The translations under genes were made by a program, and so were the position numbers. 64,000 nucleotides of DNA from G965240365 sp965240365 (GTDB lineage Bacteria > Pseudomonadota > Gammaproteobacteria > Eutrophobiales > Eutrophobiaceae): positions 2,418,001-2,482,000 of the forward strand of contig OZ251218.1 in the NCBI GenBank assembly GCA_965240365.1, in the 5' to 3' direction. Positions within the stretch are counted from its first letter, which is position 1. The number at the start of each line of letters is the position of its first letter. The notes under the pieces are model-generated. The model ran no database searches, was not told where the DNA came from, and saw nothing but the letters and a program-made list of their open reading frames with translations. Positions 8,670-17,153 of the stretch are shown here, one piece after another.

Positions 8670-9122
8670 ATGAAACAAGTACAACGAGGTTTTACCCTGA
8701 TCGAATTGATGATCGTCGTCGCGATCATCGGCATCCTTGCCGCTATTGCGATTCCGTCCTATCAGGATTATACGGCCCGGGCGCAGGTGTCCGAGGCAGT
8801 CAGTTTGGCCAGTAGTTTCAAGACAGGTCTTGCTGAGTATTATCAGTCTAATGGTGCCTTTGATTCTACACTTAAACCTACACAAATAGGCACCACTATT
8901 TCCGGGAGATATGTTTCGTCAATCACTTTTCATGCTCCTAGTAATGGCACGATCGCCCTACAAGCAAAGATGAAAGTGGCAGGTTCAGGCGTCTCCAACA
9001 GTGTTGCAGGTAAAGTAGTTATTATGCAAACAGGCGACGGAGGCAGAACCTGGAAATGTGGCTCAAACCAAGCTAACCTTCTAGTGAAGCACCGGCCCAC
9101 CGGTTGTAAAGACGCCCTTTAG
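8670..9122 (+). CDS. pilA: Type IV major pilin PilA
   Basis: Structural subunit of the type IV pilus. The 150-residue prepilin has a 7-residue leader (MKQVQRG). The peptidase site G/FTLIE has Gly-1, Phe+1 and Glu+5, and a hydrophobic helix follows up to about residue 30. Cys130 and Cys146 delimit the C-terminal disulfide loop. Preceded by a strong ribosome site (AAGGAG) and a sigma-54 promoter, and followed directly by a terminator, so it is transcribed mainly as a single gene. The two genes after the terminator probably modify it. The region after codon 40 is less GC-rich than neighbouring genes, as is common for variable pilins. Confidence 0.96.
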   Translation: MKQVQRGFTLIELMIVVAIIGILAAIAIPSYQDYTARAQVSEAVSLASSFKTGLAEYYQSNGAFDSTLKPTQIGTTISGRYVSSITFHAPSNGTIALQAKMKVAGSGVSNSVAGKVVIMQTGDGGRTWKCGSNQANLLVKHRPTGCKDAL

Positions 9123-9146
9123 TAAAGGTTCCCTGCAACAGCACAG

Positions 9147-9179
9147 GGCCGCCTGTTGAGCAACAGGCGGCCTTTTTTA
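9147..9179 (+). terminator. Rho-independent terminator of pilA
   Basis: A perfect 12-bp stem (GGCCGCCTGTTG/CAACAGGCGGCC) with a 2-base loop, followed by TTTTTT. It lies 25 bp after the pilA stop. Confidence 0.92.
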
Positions 9180-9195
9180 TTACAGGCGTACAAGG

Positions 9196-11052
9196 GTGTA
9201 CCGATATCAAGACCATGCCGATAAACTCTGCCTGTTTTTGTTGTTGCTGCTCACGGTATATTTATACTCTCCGGGTCTTGAGAGCCTGTTTTTCCTGGAT
9301 GATTTTCCCAATCTCTCCGAACTCTCCGAAATAGAAGAAAACGGTTTTTTCTATTATATCTTCAGTGGTTTTGCCGGGCCTTCGGGCCGGCCGCTGTCTT
9401 TATTCACCTTTGCCCTGCAATATCCGGCCTGGCCGTCTGACCCGGCCGCGTTCAAGGCCGTCAATCTCGCCATCCATTGTGTCAACGGTGTTCTGGTCTG
9501 GCTGATAAGCCTGCGCCTGATTGCGCCGCTGGAGAAAGACCGGGGCCGGCGGCGGGTGTTCGCCTTGCTCACGACGGCGCTCTGGCTGTTACACCCCATG
9601 CAGTTGAGCACGGTCTTGTATGTGGTGCAAAGGATGACGCTGCTCTCGGCCTTGTTTACATTGACCGGGCTCTGGGCGTATCTCCGTTGCAGGGACGGCA
9701 TTGCCGGCCGGCATGATCCGCGCGCTTACCTCAAATTCATGGCGCCGCTTGCGATCAGCCTGATTCTCGCCATCCTCTCAAAGGAAAGCGGCATATTGCT
9801 GCTCCTGTATATTATCGTCATTGAAAAAACACTGTTCTCCAACAGCGCCGGGTTAAAAAACGGATTTCTGCTCGTGCTTTCCCTGCCGCTTTTGGCCTTG
9901 CTGGTCTATTTGCTGGCGGACTTCGGCAGGATTATGGCAAGTTATGACTTTCGGCCCTTTAGTATGTTCGAAAGGCTGCTGACCCAGCCGTCCGTTTTAC
10001 TGGTCTATTTAAAGCATATTCTACTGCCCGTTTATGGCAGCTTTGGCCTTTTCCATGACGATTTTCCAATATCTACCGGGCTGCTCACGCCACCCTATAC
10101 GCTGGTCTCGATAGCGGCCCTGATATTGGTTTTTCTGGCGGGCCTGAGGCTAAGGCGGTCAGCCCCGGTGTTTAGTTTTGCGGTGTTGTGGTTTTTGGCC
10201 GGGCATGCGCTGGAGGCCGGTTTTGTAAACCTTGAGTTGTATTTTGAACACCGGAATTATCTCCCCTCGCTGGGGATCCTGTTCGGCCTCAATTATCTGC
10301 TGCTGAAATTTATAAAGACGCGACAATACCGGCTGAGCGCCGGCCTGGCCGGGCTGGTTTATTACACGCTCGTTATGGCGGCCTTTTATCTTGAATTGAC
10401 ACTCTGGCCGCAACCGAAGCTGCAAACGCTGGAATGGGCCAGAAATAACCCGAGCTCGGAAAGGGCGCTAACCAATCTGGCGGATAAATATGTAGGCAGC
10501 AGACAATACGAACAGGTCATCGCTATTTACACCCGGGTCGAACAATTAAAACCGGACGCTATTTACCCCGCCATCATAAAATTACACATTGAGGCTTGTG
10601 CCACGGAAACAGGGGCCGGGGCCGGGATATGGGATGCGGTCCTTGCCAGGGCAAAACAGGCCAGGGCCGATAGTTTGCTAATCGTGACAGCCCTGGATGG
10701 ATTTATCGTTGACATCATCAATGAAAATTGCGGGCCCGGCGACCATGAGAATATGCAAAAACTGCTCTCGAACATGATCGCCAATAACAATTACAGCTTT
10801 ATACGGAATCATCTTTATGAGTTTTCTGCGACTATACGGGTCTATAATGGTGACTATGAACGGGCCCTGGATTATATCAATATGGCGCTGGCGGCCGGCG
10901 GCAGGCTCTCATATTATATCTACAAGATAAGGCTGCTGCGTATCATGGACAGAGCCGATGAAGTCGAAAAGGTTAAAAAAGAATTCAGGGAAAAAATCAG
11001 GGGCCGGCCGCGCGACGCTCTGGCCTATACTAAGCTGCTGGAAGCATTGTAG
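9196..11052 (+). CDS. GT-C-like membrane glycosyltransferase with TPR-like tail, probable pilin glycosylation
   Basis: A 618-residue integral membrane protein. About ten hydrophobic segments fill residues 10-415. The first extracytoplasmic loop carries LDDFPNL (about 34-40), the acidic pair typical of GT-C transferases that use lipid-linked sugars. Residues about 425-618 are soluble and TPR-like (ALTNLADKYVG.RQYEQVIAIY, YNGDYERALDYINMAL). Its place right after pilA resembles the pilin-glycosylating transferases TfpO/TfpW of Pseudomonas, and the next gene makes polyprenol-phosphate sugars, so I infer that it glycosylates pilin. The start is uncertain: I use the GTG at 9196, close to the pilA terminator, with no clear ribosome site. 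It could instead belong to the TMTC-like family with another substrate. Confidence 0.65.
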   Translation: MYRYQDHADKLCLFLLLLLTVYLYSPGLESLFFLDDFPNLSELSEIEENGFFYYIFSGFAGPSGRPLSLFTFALQYPAWPSDPAAFKAVNLAIHCVNGVLVWLISLRLIAPLEKDRGRRRVFALLTTALWLLHPMQLSTVLYVVQRMTLLSALFTLTGLWAYLRCRDGIAGRHDPRAYLKFMAPLAISLILAILSKESGILLLLYIIVIEKTLFSNSAGLKNGFLLVLSLPLLALLVYLLADFGRIMASYDFRPFSMFERLLTQPSVLLVYLKHILLPVYGSFGLFHDDFPISTGLLTPPYTLVSIAALILVFLAGLRLRRSAPVFSFAVLWFLAGHALEAGFVNLELYFEHRNYLPSLGILFGLNYLLLKFIKTRQYRLSAGLAGLVYYTLVMAAFYLELTLWPQPKLQTLEWARNNPSSERALTNLADKYVGSRQYEQVIAIYTRVEQLKPDAIYPAIIKLHIEACATETGAGAGIWDAVLARAKQARADSLLIVTALDGFIVDIINENCGPGDHENMQKLLSNMIANNNYSFIRNHLYEFSATIRVYNGDYERALDYINMALAAGGRLSYYIYKIRLLRIMDRADEVEKVKKEFREKIRGRPRDALAYTKLLEAL

Positions 11053-11065
11053 TAGAGCTTTATAG

Positions 11066-11926
11066 ATGGACAAGAAATTAAGCATCATCATCCCGGCCTG
11101 CAACGAAGCGGCGGCGCTGAAGAAAATACTGCCGCTGTTGCTGGACAGCTATCCCGCCGCGGAAATTATCATCGTCAATGACGGTTCAAGCGACGCCACC
11201 GCGGACGTGTGCCACGGTTTCCCTGTCACGGTCATCGATCATCCCTATCAAAAAGGCAATGGCGCGGCCATCAAGACCGGCGCCCGCGCCGCCACGGGCG
11301 ATATTTATGTCTTTATGGACGCCGATGGTCAGCACAGGCCCGAAGAGATCCATAAACTGTTGAGTAAAATAAACGATGATTACGATATGGTAATCGGCGC
11401 GCGGACGGCTGATTCCCATGCAAGCCTGGCCAGAAGGTTTGCCAACGGTTTTTATAACTGGCTGGCGGGCAAGGTAACCGGCCACAGGATTGACGATTTG
11501 ACCTCAGGCTTCAGGGCCGCGCGGTCTGATCAGTTTCATGAATTCATAAATATCCTGCCAAATGGTTTTTCCTATCCGACCACCATAACGATGGCCTTTC
11601 TCAGGGCGGGCTATTCGGTCGGATTTATCCCGGTCGCGGTCGCGTCTCGCAAGGGCAAGAGTCATATCAGGTTAATCCGCGATGGCGTCAAGTTCCTGCT
11701 GATCATATTCAGGGTCGGGGTGCTGTATTCGCCATTAAAGATATTCTTCCCGATCAGCGCCATCATTTTTTCCAGTGGCCTGGGCTATTATCTCTATACC
11801 TACCTGTCCCAGGGTCGGTTTACCAATATGGGGATATTACTGTTTATAATCTCGGTATTCATATTTCTCGTCGGTTTGGTTTCCGAACAGATTACCTTTT
11901 TGATTTATAGTCAGAATAAAAAATAA
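11066..11926 (+). CDS. Polyprenol-phosphate glycosyltransferase (GT2, DPM1/ArnC-like)
   Basis: A 286-residue protein with a GT2 domain at residues 1-220. IIIPACNEAAALK starts the fold and MDADGQH supplies the metal-binding Asp motif. Two C-terminal membrane helices (about 222-245 and 252-278) follow. This architecture transfers a sugar from a nucleotide donor to undecaprenyl phosphate at the inner face of the membrane. The gene begins 13 bp after the GT-C-like gene, so they probably form one operon: this enzyme makes the lipid-linked donor and the GT-C protein uses it on pilin. Which sugar is used cannot be read from the sequence. Confidence 0.8.
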   Translation: MDKKLSIIIPACNEAAALKKILPLLLDSYPAAEIIIVNDGSSDATADVCHGFPVTVIDHPYQKGNGAAIKTGARAATGDIYVFMDADGQHRPEEIHKLLSKINDDYDMVIGARTADSHASLARRFANGFYNWLAGKVTGHRIDDLTSGFRAARSDQFHEFINILPNGFSYPTTITMAFLRAGYSVGFIPVAVASRKGKSHIRLIRDGVKFLLIIFRVGVLYSPLKIFFPISAIIFSSGLGYYLYTYLSQGRFTNMGILLFIISVFIFLVGLVSEQITFLIYSQNKK

Positions 11927-12660
11927 GCGGTTTTTGAGTAGCCGGACCTCGTTATTTTGTTCTGCCTGGTGTCTGTTTGCAGCAGGTAGGCCGGAATGAC
12001 GACGGGATGGGAATGAGGTATGGGGTAGGAGTGATGGAGACGGCAGAGGGCCTAAAGTTTAGCAATAAACAATCAGGCCCGTCATTCCAGCGAAGGCTCG
12101 CCTACAGGACGTAGGTGGTAGAGCGGCGTCTGGAACAGGCCGCCGAGGAATCCAGTGGTTTATATAATACATTCCCGTTTGGCGGGAATGACAATCACAG
12201 AGGCGGCAACTCAATGCGCCTTCCTGCAAAACCGGGGGGCCATTAACCCCTCGCCGCCGTTCTCCTGGATTCCAGCTTTCGCTGGAATGACGACGGGGCA
12301 GGCATGACGATGGAGTAGAAGCGGAAAGAGCAGGCAGAGAACCAAAAAGCCCGGCAATAAACAACCAGATCCGTCATTCCAGCGAAGGCTGGAATCCAGT
12401 AGTTTATATAATACATTCCCGTTTGGCGGGAATGACAATCATAGGGACGACAACTCAATGCGCCCTTCCACAAAGCCGGGAACCATTAGCCTCTCGGCGT
12501 CACCCTCCTGGATTCCAGCTTTCGCTGGAATGACGACGGGGCCAGGCATGACGATGGAGTAGAAGCGGAAAGAGCAGGCAGAGAACCAAAAAGGCCGGTA
12601 ATAAACAACCAGACCCGTCATTCCCGCTTGGCGGGAATGACAATGCTTACATTTGGATGT
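11927..12660. repeat. Tandem hairpin-repeat array, left part
   Basis: No gene in about 800 bp. A unit of roughly 240 bp recurs: GGTTTATATAATACATTCCCG hairpin, a segment ending near CCATTA, a GGATTCCAGC/GCTGGAATGACGACGGGG hairpin, a purine-rich stretch, and GCAATAAACAA before the next hairpin. Comparable points lie near 12157 and 12401, with a partial unit running to 12650. The first unit has the 48-bp module (12099-12146) in inverted orientation. The array resumes at 13463 beyond a toxin-antitoxin pair. Confidence 0.85.
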
Positions 12661-12669
12661 TGATTTCTC

Positions 12670-12698
12670 TTGAGGATACTAACACAAAAAGTTACACT
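12670..12698 (+). promoter_or_regulatory. Candidate sigma-70 promoter of the toxin-antitoxin pair
   Basis: TTGAGG and TACACT are separated by exactly 17 bp, directly beyond the last hairpin repeat and 28 bp before the toxin ATG. A plausible match, not proof. Confidence 0.4.
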
Positions 12699-12725
12699 CT
12701 GTTTTATAAAGAGGCCGAATAAGCG

Positions 12726-12977
12726 ATGTTGGAAACCACCTACACCAGACAGGCCACCAGGACCCTGCGGACGATGCCGCCAAAAACCGCCAGACGGATT
12801 TTGACCGCCATCGAAAAGCTGGCCGACAACCCGGCCCGCACCGACCTGGACCTTAAGACCTTGAAAGAGCGCGATGGCTGCCGCCTGCGGGTCGGTGATT
12901 GGCGAGTGATTTACAGCCAGGACGGCATCGTTCTGGCTATCGAGAAAATCGCGCCGCGCGGCAAGGCATATAAATAA
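12726..12977 (+). CDS. RelE/ParE-superfamily toxin
   Basis: An 83-residue basic protein. The pattern KTARRILTAIEKLADNPAR, then LRVGDWRVIYSQDG and a C-terminal basic stretch ending IAPRGKAYK, matches RelE-type ribosome-dependent mRNA interferases (RVGDYRVIY core). The Arg and Tyr typical of the catalytic strand are present, so it looks intact. It is first in a two-gene operon; the antitoxin starts 12 bp later behind AAGGAGAA. The pair sits inside a tandem repeat array. RelE rather than ParE is inferred from the core motif. Confidence 0.85.
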   Translation: MLETTYTRQATRTLRTMPPKTARRILTAIEKLADNPARTDLDLKTLKERDGCRLRVGDWRVIYSQDGIVLAIEKIAPRGKAYK

Positions 12978-12989
12978 GGAGAACACCTC

Positions 12990-13358
12990 ATGACCAAGAC
13001 CCAAATCATCTATGAAGGCAAACGCCCCGCCTTTGCCGTTGTTCCCTACGCACGGTGGGTCGATCTGAGACGCCGCGCGGAAGCCGCCATGACGGACGAG
13101 GAACTGTTTGACGCCGCCCGCGCCGAAGACACCGGCGAACGTCTGCCCCACGATGTTGTGAAGCGCCTTGTGGACGGCGAACCGCCGTTGAAGGTGTTCC
13201 GCGAACACCGCGCCATGACGCAGGAAACCCTGGCCGAAGCCGCCAACGTGTCCACCGGATACCTCAGCCAGATCGAACGCGGCGCCCGCCGGCCGTCCAA
13301 AAAAGCGCTCACCGCTTTCGCGGCAGCCCTGAATCTGGATATCGAAGACCTGAGCTAA
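12990..13358 (+). CDS. Antitoxin with PHD-like N-terminus and XRE helix-turn-helix
   Basis: A 122-residue partner of the RelE-like toxin. Residues 5-30 (IIYEGKRPAFAVVPYARW) resemble the N-terminus of Phd/YefM antitoxins. Residues about 65-118 form a Cro/C1 helix-turn-helix (MTQETLAEAANVSTGYLSQIERG.RRPS). It would bind both toxin and operon DNA. A strong ribosome site (AAGGAGAA) precedes the ATG. The PHD resemblance is my reading; the HTH is clear. Confidence 0.82.
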   Translation: MTKTQIIYEGKRPAFAVVPYARWVDLRRRAEAAMTDEELFDAARAEDTGERLPHDVVKRLVDGEPPLKVFREHRAMTQETLAEAANVSTGYLSQIERGARRPSKKALTAFAAALNLDIEDLS

Positions 13359-13462
13359 AGGTCTGCGCCCCCGATCCCGAACGGGCTGCGGCACCCTCAC
13401 TGTGGTCCGTTTTGCCGCTCCTTCTTCATTCTCAGCAGATTCCCAACCATAGCCCCCTCTGC

Positions 13463-14072
13463 GTCATTCTGGCCTGCCTGCTGCAGGCAGGGCTCGGCGG
13501 GAATGACAATCATAGGGACGACAACTCAATGCGCCTTCCTGCAAAACCGGGGGGCCATTAACCCCTCACCGCCGCCCTCCTGGATTCCGGCCTTCGCCGG
13601 AATGACGACGGGGTGGGAATGACGTATGGGGTAAGAGTGATAGAGACGGCAGAGGGCCTAAAGTTTAGCAATAAACAATCAGCCCCGTCATTCCAGCGAA
13701 GGCTGGAATCCAGTGGTTTATATAATACATTCCCGTTTGGCGGGAATGACAATCATAGGGACGGCAACCTAATGCGCCTTCCTGCAAAACCGGGGGGCCA
13801 TTAACCCCTCACCGCCGCCCTCCTGGATTCCGGCCTTCGCCGGAATGACGACGGGGTGGGAATGACGTATGGGGTAAGAGTGATAGAGACGGCAGAGGGC
13901 CTAAAGTTTAGCAATAAACAATCAGGCCCGTCATTTATGGACAGGATGTCCTGTATGCGGCGAGAGGGCACGCCTTCAGGACGTAGGTGGTAGAGCAGTG
14001 TCTGGAACAGACTGCCGAGGATGCCCGTAGCCGCCCGGCCTGCCTGCGGCAGGCAGGGCCAGAACGGGAATG
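13463..14072. repeat. Tandem hairpin-repeat array, right part
   Basis: Continuation of the array. 13499-13692 and 13740-13933 are nearly identical direct repeats with a period of about 241 bp. They share GGGACGACAACTCAATGCGCC-like segments, a GGCCTTCGCC hairpin, and the TAAAGTTTAGCAATAAACAA segment. A 19-bp CCTGCCTGCTGCAGGCAGG palindrome interrupts the first hairpin at 13473-13491, and another copy sits at 14039-14057. A different insert (about 13936-14036, with a GGACAGGATGTCC palindrome and a degenerate 48-bp module) replaces the last hairpin. No gene is visible. Confidence 0.85.
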
Positions 14073-14085
14073 ACCATATTACCAC

Positions 14086-14129
14086 TTGATAAATCACGAC
14101 AACTCACCTATAGTTCTATAAAACAGAAC
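14086..14129 (+). promoter_or_regulatory. Promoter and candidate operator of the winged-helix regulator gene
   Basis: TTGATA (14086-14091) and TATAGT (14109-14114) are separated by 17 bp, a near-consensus sigma-70 promoter. Overlapping the -10 box is GTTCT-N7-AGAAC (14113-14129), an inverted repeat placed where a repressor would block transcription. The same GTTCT/AGAAC half-sites recur in the palindrome at 14737-14768 on the other side of the gene. Confidence 0.55.
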
Positions 14130-14144
14130 GAAATCAACCAAAAA

Positions 14145-14693
14145 ATGAACTCCTTATTCAACGCGCTAATCACCTCAAAAATGCGGATCCGCATTCTGAT
14201 ACGCCTGTTCTTAAATCCCGGGCAACAGGCCTATCTGCGCGGGCTGGCGGAAGAATTCGGCGCCTCGACCAGTCAGGTGCGTGAAGAATTGCACAATTTG
14301 AGCGAGGCGGGCCTGCTGGATTGCAAAAAAGACGGCCGCCAAATGAATTATCGGGCTAATCCCGCGCATCCCCTCTTTCCCGAACTGCAATCAATGGTAA
14401 GAAAATCTCTGGGGATGGACCGAATCATCGAGAGTATTCTGGAGCGGCTGGGCGACCTGGAAACGGCCATTCTGATAGATGATTATGCGGCAGGAAAAGA
14501 TACCGGCCTGATTGACCTGGTCCTGGTCGGTCAAATTGACAAGTTAAATCTGGCTGATCTGGTCGGCAAGACAGAGCGCTACATAAAAAGAAAAATCCGC
14601 ACCCTGGTAGTCACTGAATCTGAATACAAAGACATGGAAAATATTTTCAAAGACAGACCCATGCTGGTGCTGTGGAAGGCGGTAAAAAAGTAA
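14145..14693 (+). CDS. ArsR-like winged-helix regulator with nucleotidyltransferase-like C-terminus
   Basis: A 182-residue protein. Residues 1-85 form a winged helix (SKMRIRILIRLFLNP, then LAEEFGASTSQVREELHNLSEAGLL and the wing KDGRQMNYRAN). Residues about 100-175 resemble a degenerate nucleotidyltransferase fold (LGDLETAILIDDYAAGK). I choose the ATG at 14145 because the upstream 25 codons cover the promoter. It stands at the head of the polysaccharide locus and is followed by a 32-bp palindrome before the flippase gene, so a role in controlling that locus is plausible. No ligand can be inferred. Confidence 0.72.
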   Translation: MNSLFNALITSKMRIRILIRLFLNPGQQAYLRGLAEEFGASTSQVREELHNLSEAGLLDCKKDGRQMNYRANPAHPLFPELQSMVRKSLGMDRIIESILERLGDLETAILIDDYAAGKDTGLIDLVLVGQIDKLNLADLVGKTERYIKRKIRTLVVTESEYKDMENIFKDRPMLVLWKAVKK

Positions 14694-14736
14694 ACGGGAA
14701 AACTTTAATCCGCCACCTGGCCGGGTTATTAGAAAA

Positions 14737-14768
14737 TTGAGAACAGATTATCCATAATCCGTTCTCAA
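14737..14768. promoter_or_regulatory. 32-bp palindrome, candidate operator
   Basis: TTGAGAAC-GATTAT and its inverse flank a 2-base centre, with a single mismatched pair. No T-run follows, so it is unlikely to be a terminator. Its GTTCTC/GAGAAC arms echo the inverted repeat at 14113-14129. It lies 50 bp before the flippase start. Confidence 0.55.
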
Positions 14769-14817
14769 GATTGTAAATAGAGTTAATAAAAATATACGCA
14801 GCCGATACAGGCCGCGT

Positions 14818-16167
14818 ATGGCGGTAGCGTGCCTGAATTCACTATTTAAAAATATGCACAAAGCAGCAACAGACAAGCCTGACACAACAGGATTGCGTCA
14901 AATATTCAGCAATACCTCATGGATCGTTCTGGAACGCGCTATCCGTCTGGGCGTCGGATTTTTTGTCGCGGTCTGGGTCGCTCGTTACCTCGGCCCATCA
15001 CAGTATGGCGTGTTGAGTTTCGGTCTCGCGTGGGTTGGTTTGTTTGCCGCTTTCGGACAGATGGGGCTGGAAAGCATTGTCTTGCGTGATGTCGTGTCTG
15101 ACCGGGAATCAGAAGCGGAAATCCTCGGCACGGCAACGGCGCTTCGGCTTATTGGCGGACTGATTGTTGTCATTGGCTCAATCGCGCTTTACGGATTATT
15201 CTACAGCTTTGACAATCAAACTCAGCTTGCCGTGATCGCGTTGGCGGGCCTCGCGCAGCTATTTCTCACTGCTGAGGTCATTGACTGGTGGTTTAGAAGC
15301 CGTGTTGAATGGCGCTACGTGTTCCGCGCGCGAATAATTGCGTTTATTATTTCGACTATCGGCATGATCGTTTGCCTGATATCCGGACTCGGTGTTGTCT
15401 GGATCGCCGCGATTACTCTGCTGGACGCGATAATGGTCGCGAATTTTCTGATTATTGAATGGTTGCGGCATAGTGAACGGGGACAGCCCTGGAAAGCCGG
15501 AGTTGCGCGCGCAAAAGCGCTATTGTTAAATAGCTGGCCTGTAATTTTATCCGGCCTGGCAATTATGATCTACATACGAATCGACCAGATCATGATTGGT
15601 TCCATGATGACTGAGGCGGATGTAGGCGTCTATTCGGTTGCGGTTAAGCTATCACAGGTTTGGTATGTGATCCCGCTGGCAATAACCCAATCGGTCATGC
15701 CAAATATTCTTTCCGCAAGAAAAGCTCAAAATGGATCGTATGAACAAAGATTGATTTGGTTAATTGCCTTGCTTTTCTGGAGTTCTTTTCTTGTGGCAAT
15801 GCTTGTTACTTTTATCGGGCCATCACTCGTCACCATACTGTTTGGACATGAATACCAGCTTGCGGGCGATGTTCTAAGGATACACTTTTGGGCGGGTATT
15901 TTTGTCGCATTGGGTTATGGAATAAGTCAATGGTACCTCGCCGAGAACCGCATGTATATCATGATGTACATGACGATTGCAGGAGCATTAATAAATTTAC
16001 TAATGAACCTTCTGCTTATTCCTGAATTTGGCATCACTGGCGCGGCATTATCCACTGTAATTTCTCAATTCGTTGTGGCCTACCTGTCAGTGGCTTTCTT
16101 CCCGTCCGCGGCGCCCGCTTGGCGTATAGTCAATCGAGCGATATTCATGCCATTTCAAAAAGTATAA
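14818..16167 (+). CDS. Polysaccharide flippase (Wzx/MVF family)
   Basis: A 449-residue membrane protein with about twelve hydrophobic segments. It starts with the family signature around WIVLERAIRLGVGFFVAVWVARYLGP and continues with the typical QYGVLSF. Such proteins move undecaprenyl-linked oligosaccharides across the inner membrane. The start may be the ATG at 14818 or the one at 14854 (MHKAATD); neither has a clear ribosome site. It opens the plus-strand polysaccharide block. No Wzy polymerase or Wzc-like kinase is seen in this window, so the complete export route is not shown here. Confidence 0.85.
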   Translation: MAVACLNSLFKNMHKAATDKPDTTGLRQIFSNTSWIVLERAIRLGVGFFVAVWVARYLGPSQYGVLSFGLAWVGLFAAFGQMGLESIVLRDVVSDRESEAEILGTATALRLIGGLIVVIGSIALYGLFYSFDNQTQLAVIALAGLAQLFLTAEVIDWWFRSRVEWRYVFRARIIAFIISTIGMIVCLISGLGVVWIAAITLLDAIMVANFLIIEWLRHSERGQPWKAGVARAKALLLNSWPVILSGLAIMIYIRIDQIMIGSMMTEADVGVYSVAVKLSQVWYVIPLAITQSVMPNILSARKAQNGSYEQRLIWLIALLFWSSFLVAMLVTFIGPSLVTILFGHEYQLAGDVLRIHFWAGIFVALGYGISQWYLAENRMYIMMYMTIAGALINLLMNLLLIPEFGITGAALSTVISQFVVAYLSVAFFPSAAPAWRIVNRAIFMPFQKV

Positions 16168-16376
16168 ATCGTGTTTTTCCCAGCATTCAAAAAAATTAAC
16201 CGAATTATTAACTCAAATAGCTGAATGAATTTTGCGTAACTGAAATTTTCTCAGAATAATGAAGATGTCATGTTGACGAATATATTTGATCTATCTCCTG
16301 CTTCTAACAGTTTTTTGTAAATGTTTATGCTCATCACTCGTTTCGATATTTTAATACTTACCTGTTCTATCTGAGC

Positions 16377-17153
16377 GTGACACAGAAAAAAACGAATAGA
16401 TGCCGGGTTTGTGGAGAAGTAACAGATCTGATTTTTTCTGCAAACGTTCTTAAAAAAAACAAAGTAGGGTATTTTCTTTGCCCTGCCTGTGACCTCCTTC
16501 AAACTGAGACTCCGTATTGGCTTGATGAAGCATACACTCGACCGATTACTCTACAAGATACTGGAATCCTGACCCGCAATATCCAGCTTGCGCGTAGTCT
16601 TTCGCTATTCCTGAATGATGCGGGGCTACGAAGTGGCCGTTTCCTGGATTATGCTGGCGGTTACGGCATAATGACTCGGCTGATGCGAGACATCGGATTC
16701 GATTATTACTGGAATGATCGACAAACACAAAACCTGTTCGCCATGGGTTTTGAAGCCGATCTTGAGAGAGAATACGACGCGATAAGCGCTTTCGAAGTCC
16801 TTGAGCATCTCCATGACCCTTTGAAGACAATTCACAAGGTGCTATCGGCAACTGACACGTTTGTATTTTCTACGGAATTGAAAGATGAAAAGACAGTGCC
16901 GCCGGCCGAATGGATGTATTACGGATTCAGTCATGGCCAGCATGTCAGCTTCTACAGCAGAACTACCTTAAAATACATAGCAAATATTACCGGCACACGA
17001 CTTTTGACCGATGGACGTTTTTTTCATGTGTTGACACGCAGAAGCAAGCCCTGGAGGCTTTGGATCTCAGGTAAAACAGCAAGACTCAGGGCGATAATCC
17101 TGAGACTACGCATGACATCTTTGACTGTTACAGACAGCAGGAGTTTTGATTGA
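16377..17153 (+). CDS. SAM-dependent methyltransferase with N-terminal zinc ribbon
   Basis: A 258-residue protein. CRVCGEV near residue 9 and CPACDLLQ near residue 37 form a four-cysteine zinc ribbon. A class I methyltransferase follows, with FLDYAGGYGIMTRL as the SAM-binding loop, an acidic WNDRQ after strand 2, and FEVLEHL after strand 4. Such proteins methylate sugars in polysaccharide clusters (NDP-hexose C- or O-methyltransferase-like); the substrate is not readable. It starts with a GTG. Its TGA overlaps the TTG start of the next glycosyltransferase (TTGA), so they are coupled. Confidence 0.78.
   Translation: MTQKKTNRCRVCGEVTDLIFSANVLKKNKVGYFLCPACDLLQTETPYWLDEAYTRPITLQDTGILTRNIQLARSLSLFLNDAGLRSGRFLDYAGGYGIMTRLMRDIGFDYYWNDRQTQNLFAMGFEADLEREYDAISAFEVLEHLHDPLKTIHKVLSATDTFVFSTELKDEKTVPPAEWMYYGFSHGQHVSFYSRTTLKYIANITGTRLLTDGRFFHVLTRRSKPWRLWISGKTARLRAIILRLRMTSLTVTDSRSFD

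Noticed and set aside
11985..14072. CRISPR array or integron gene cassettes
   Set aside because: The repeats are about 240 bp and not separated by short unique spacers, there are no cas genes, no integrase, and I see no attC-type core sites around the toxin-antitoxin pair.
14737..14768. Terminator after the winged-helix regulator
   Set aside because: The palindrome is strong but is followed by GATTGTAAATAG rather than a T-run, and its arms match the promoter-overlapping inverted repeat, so an operator is more likely.
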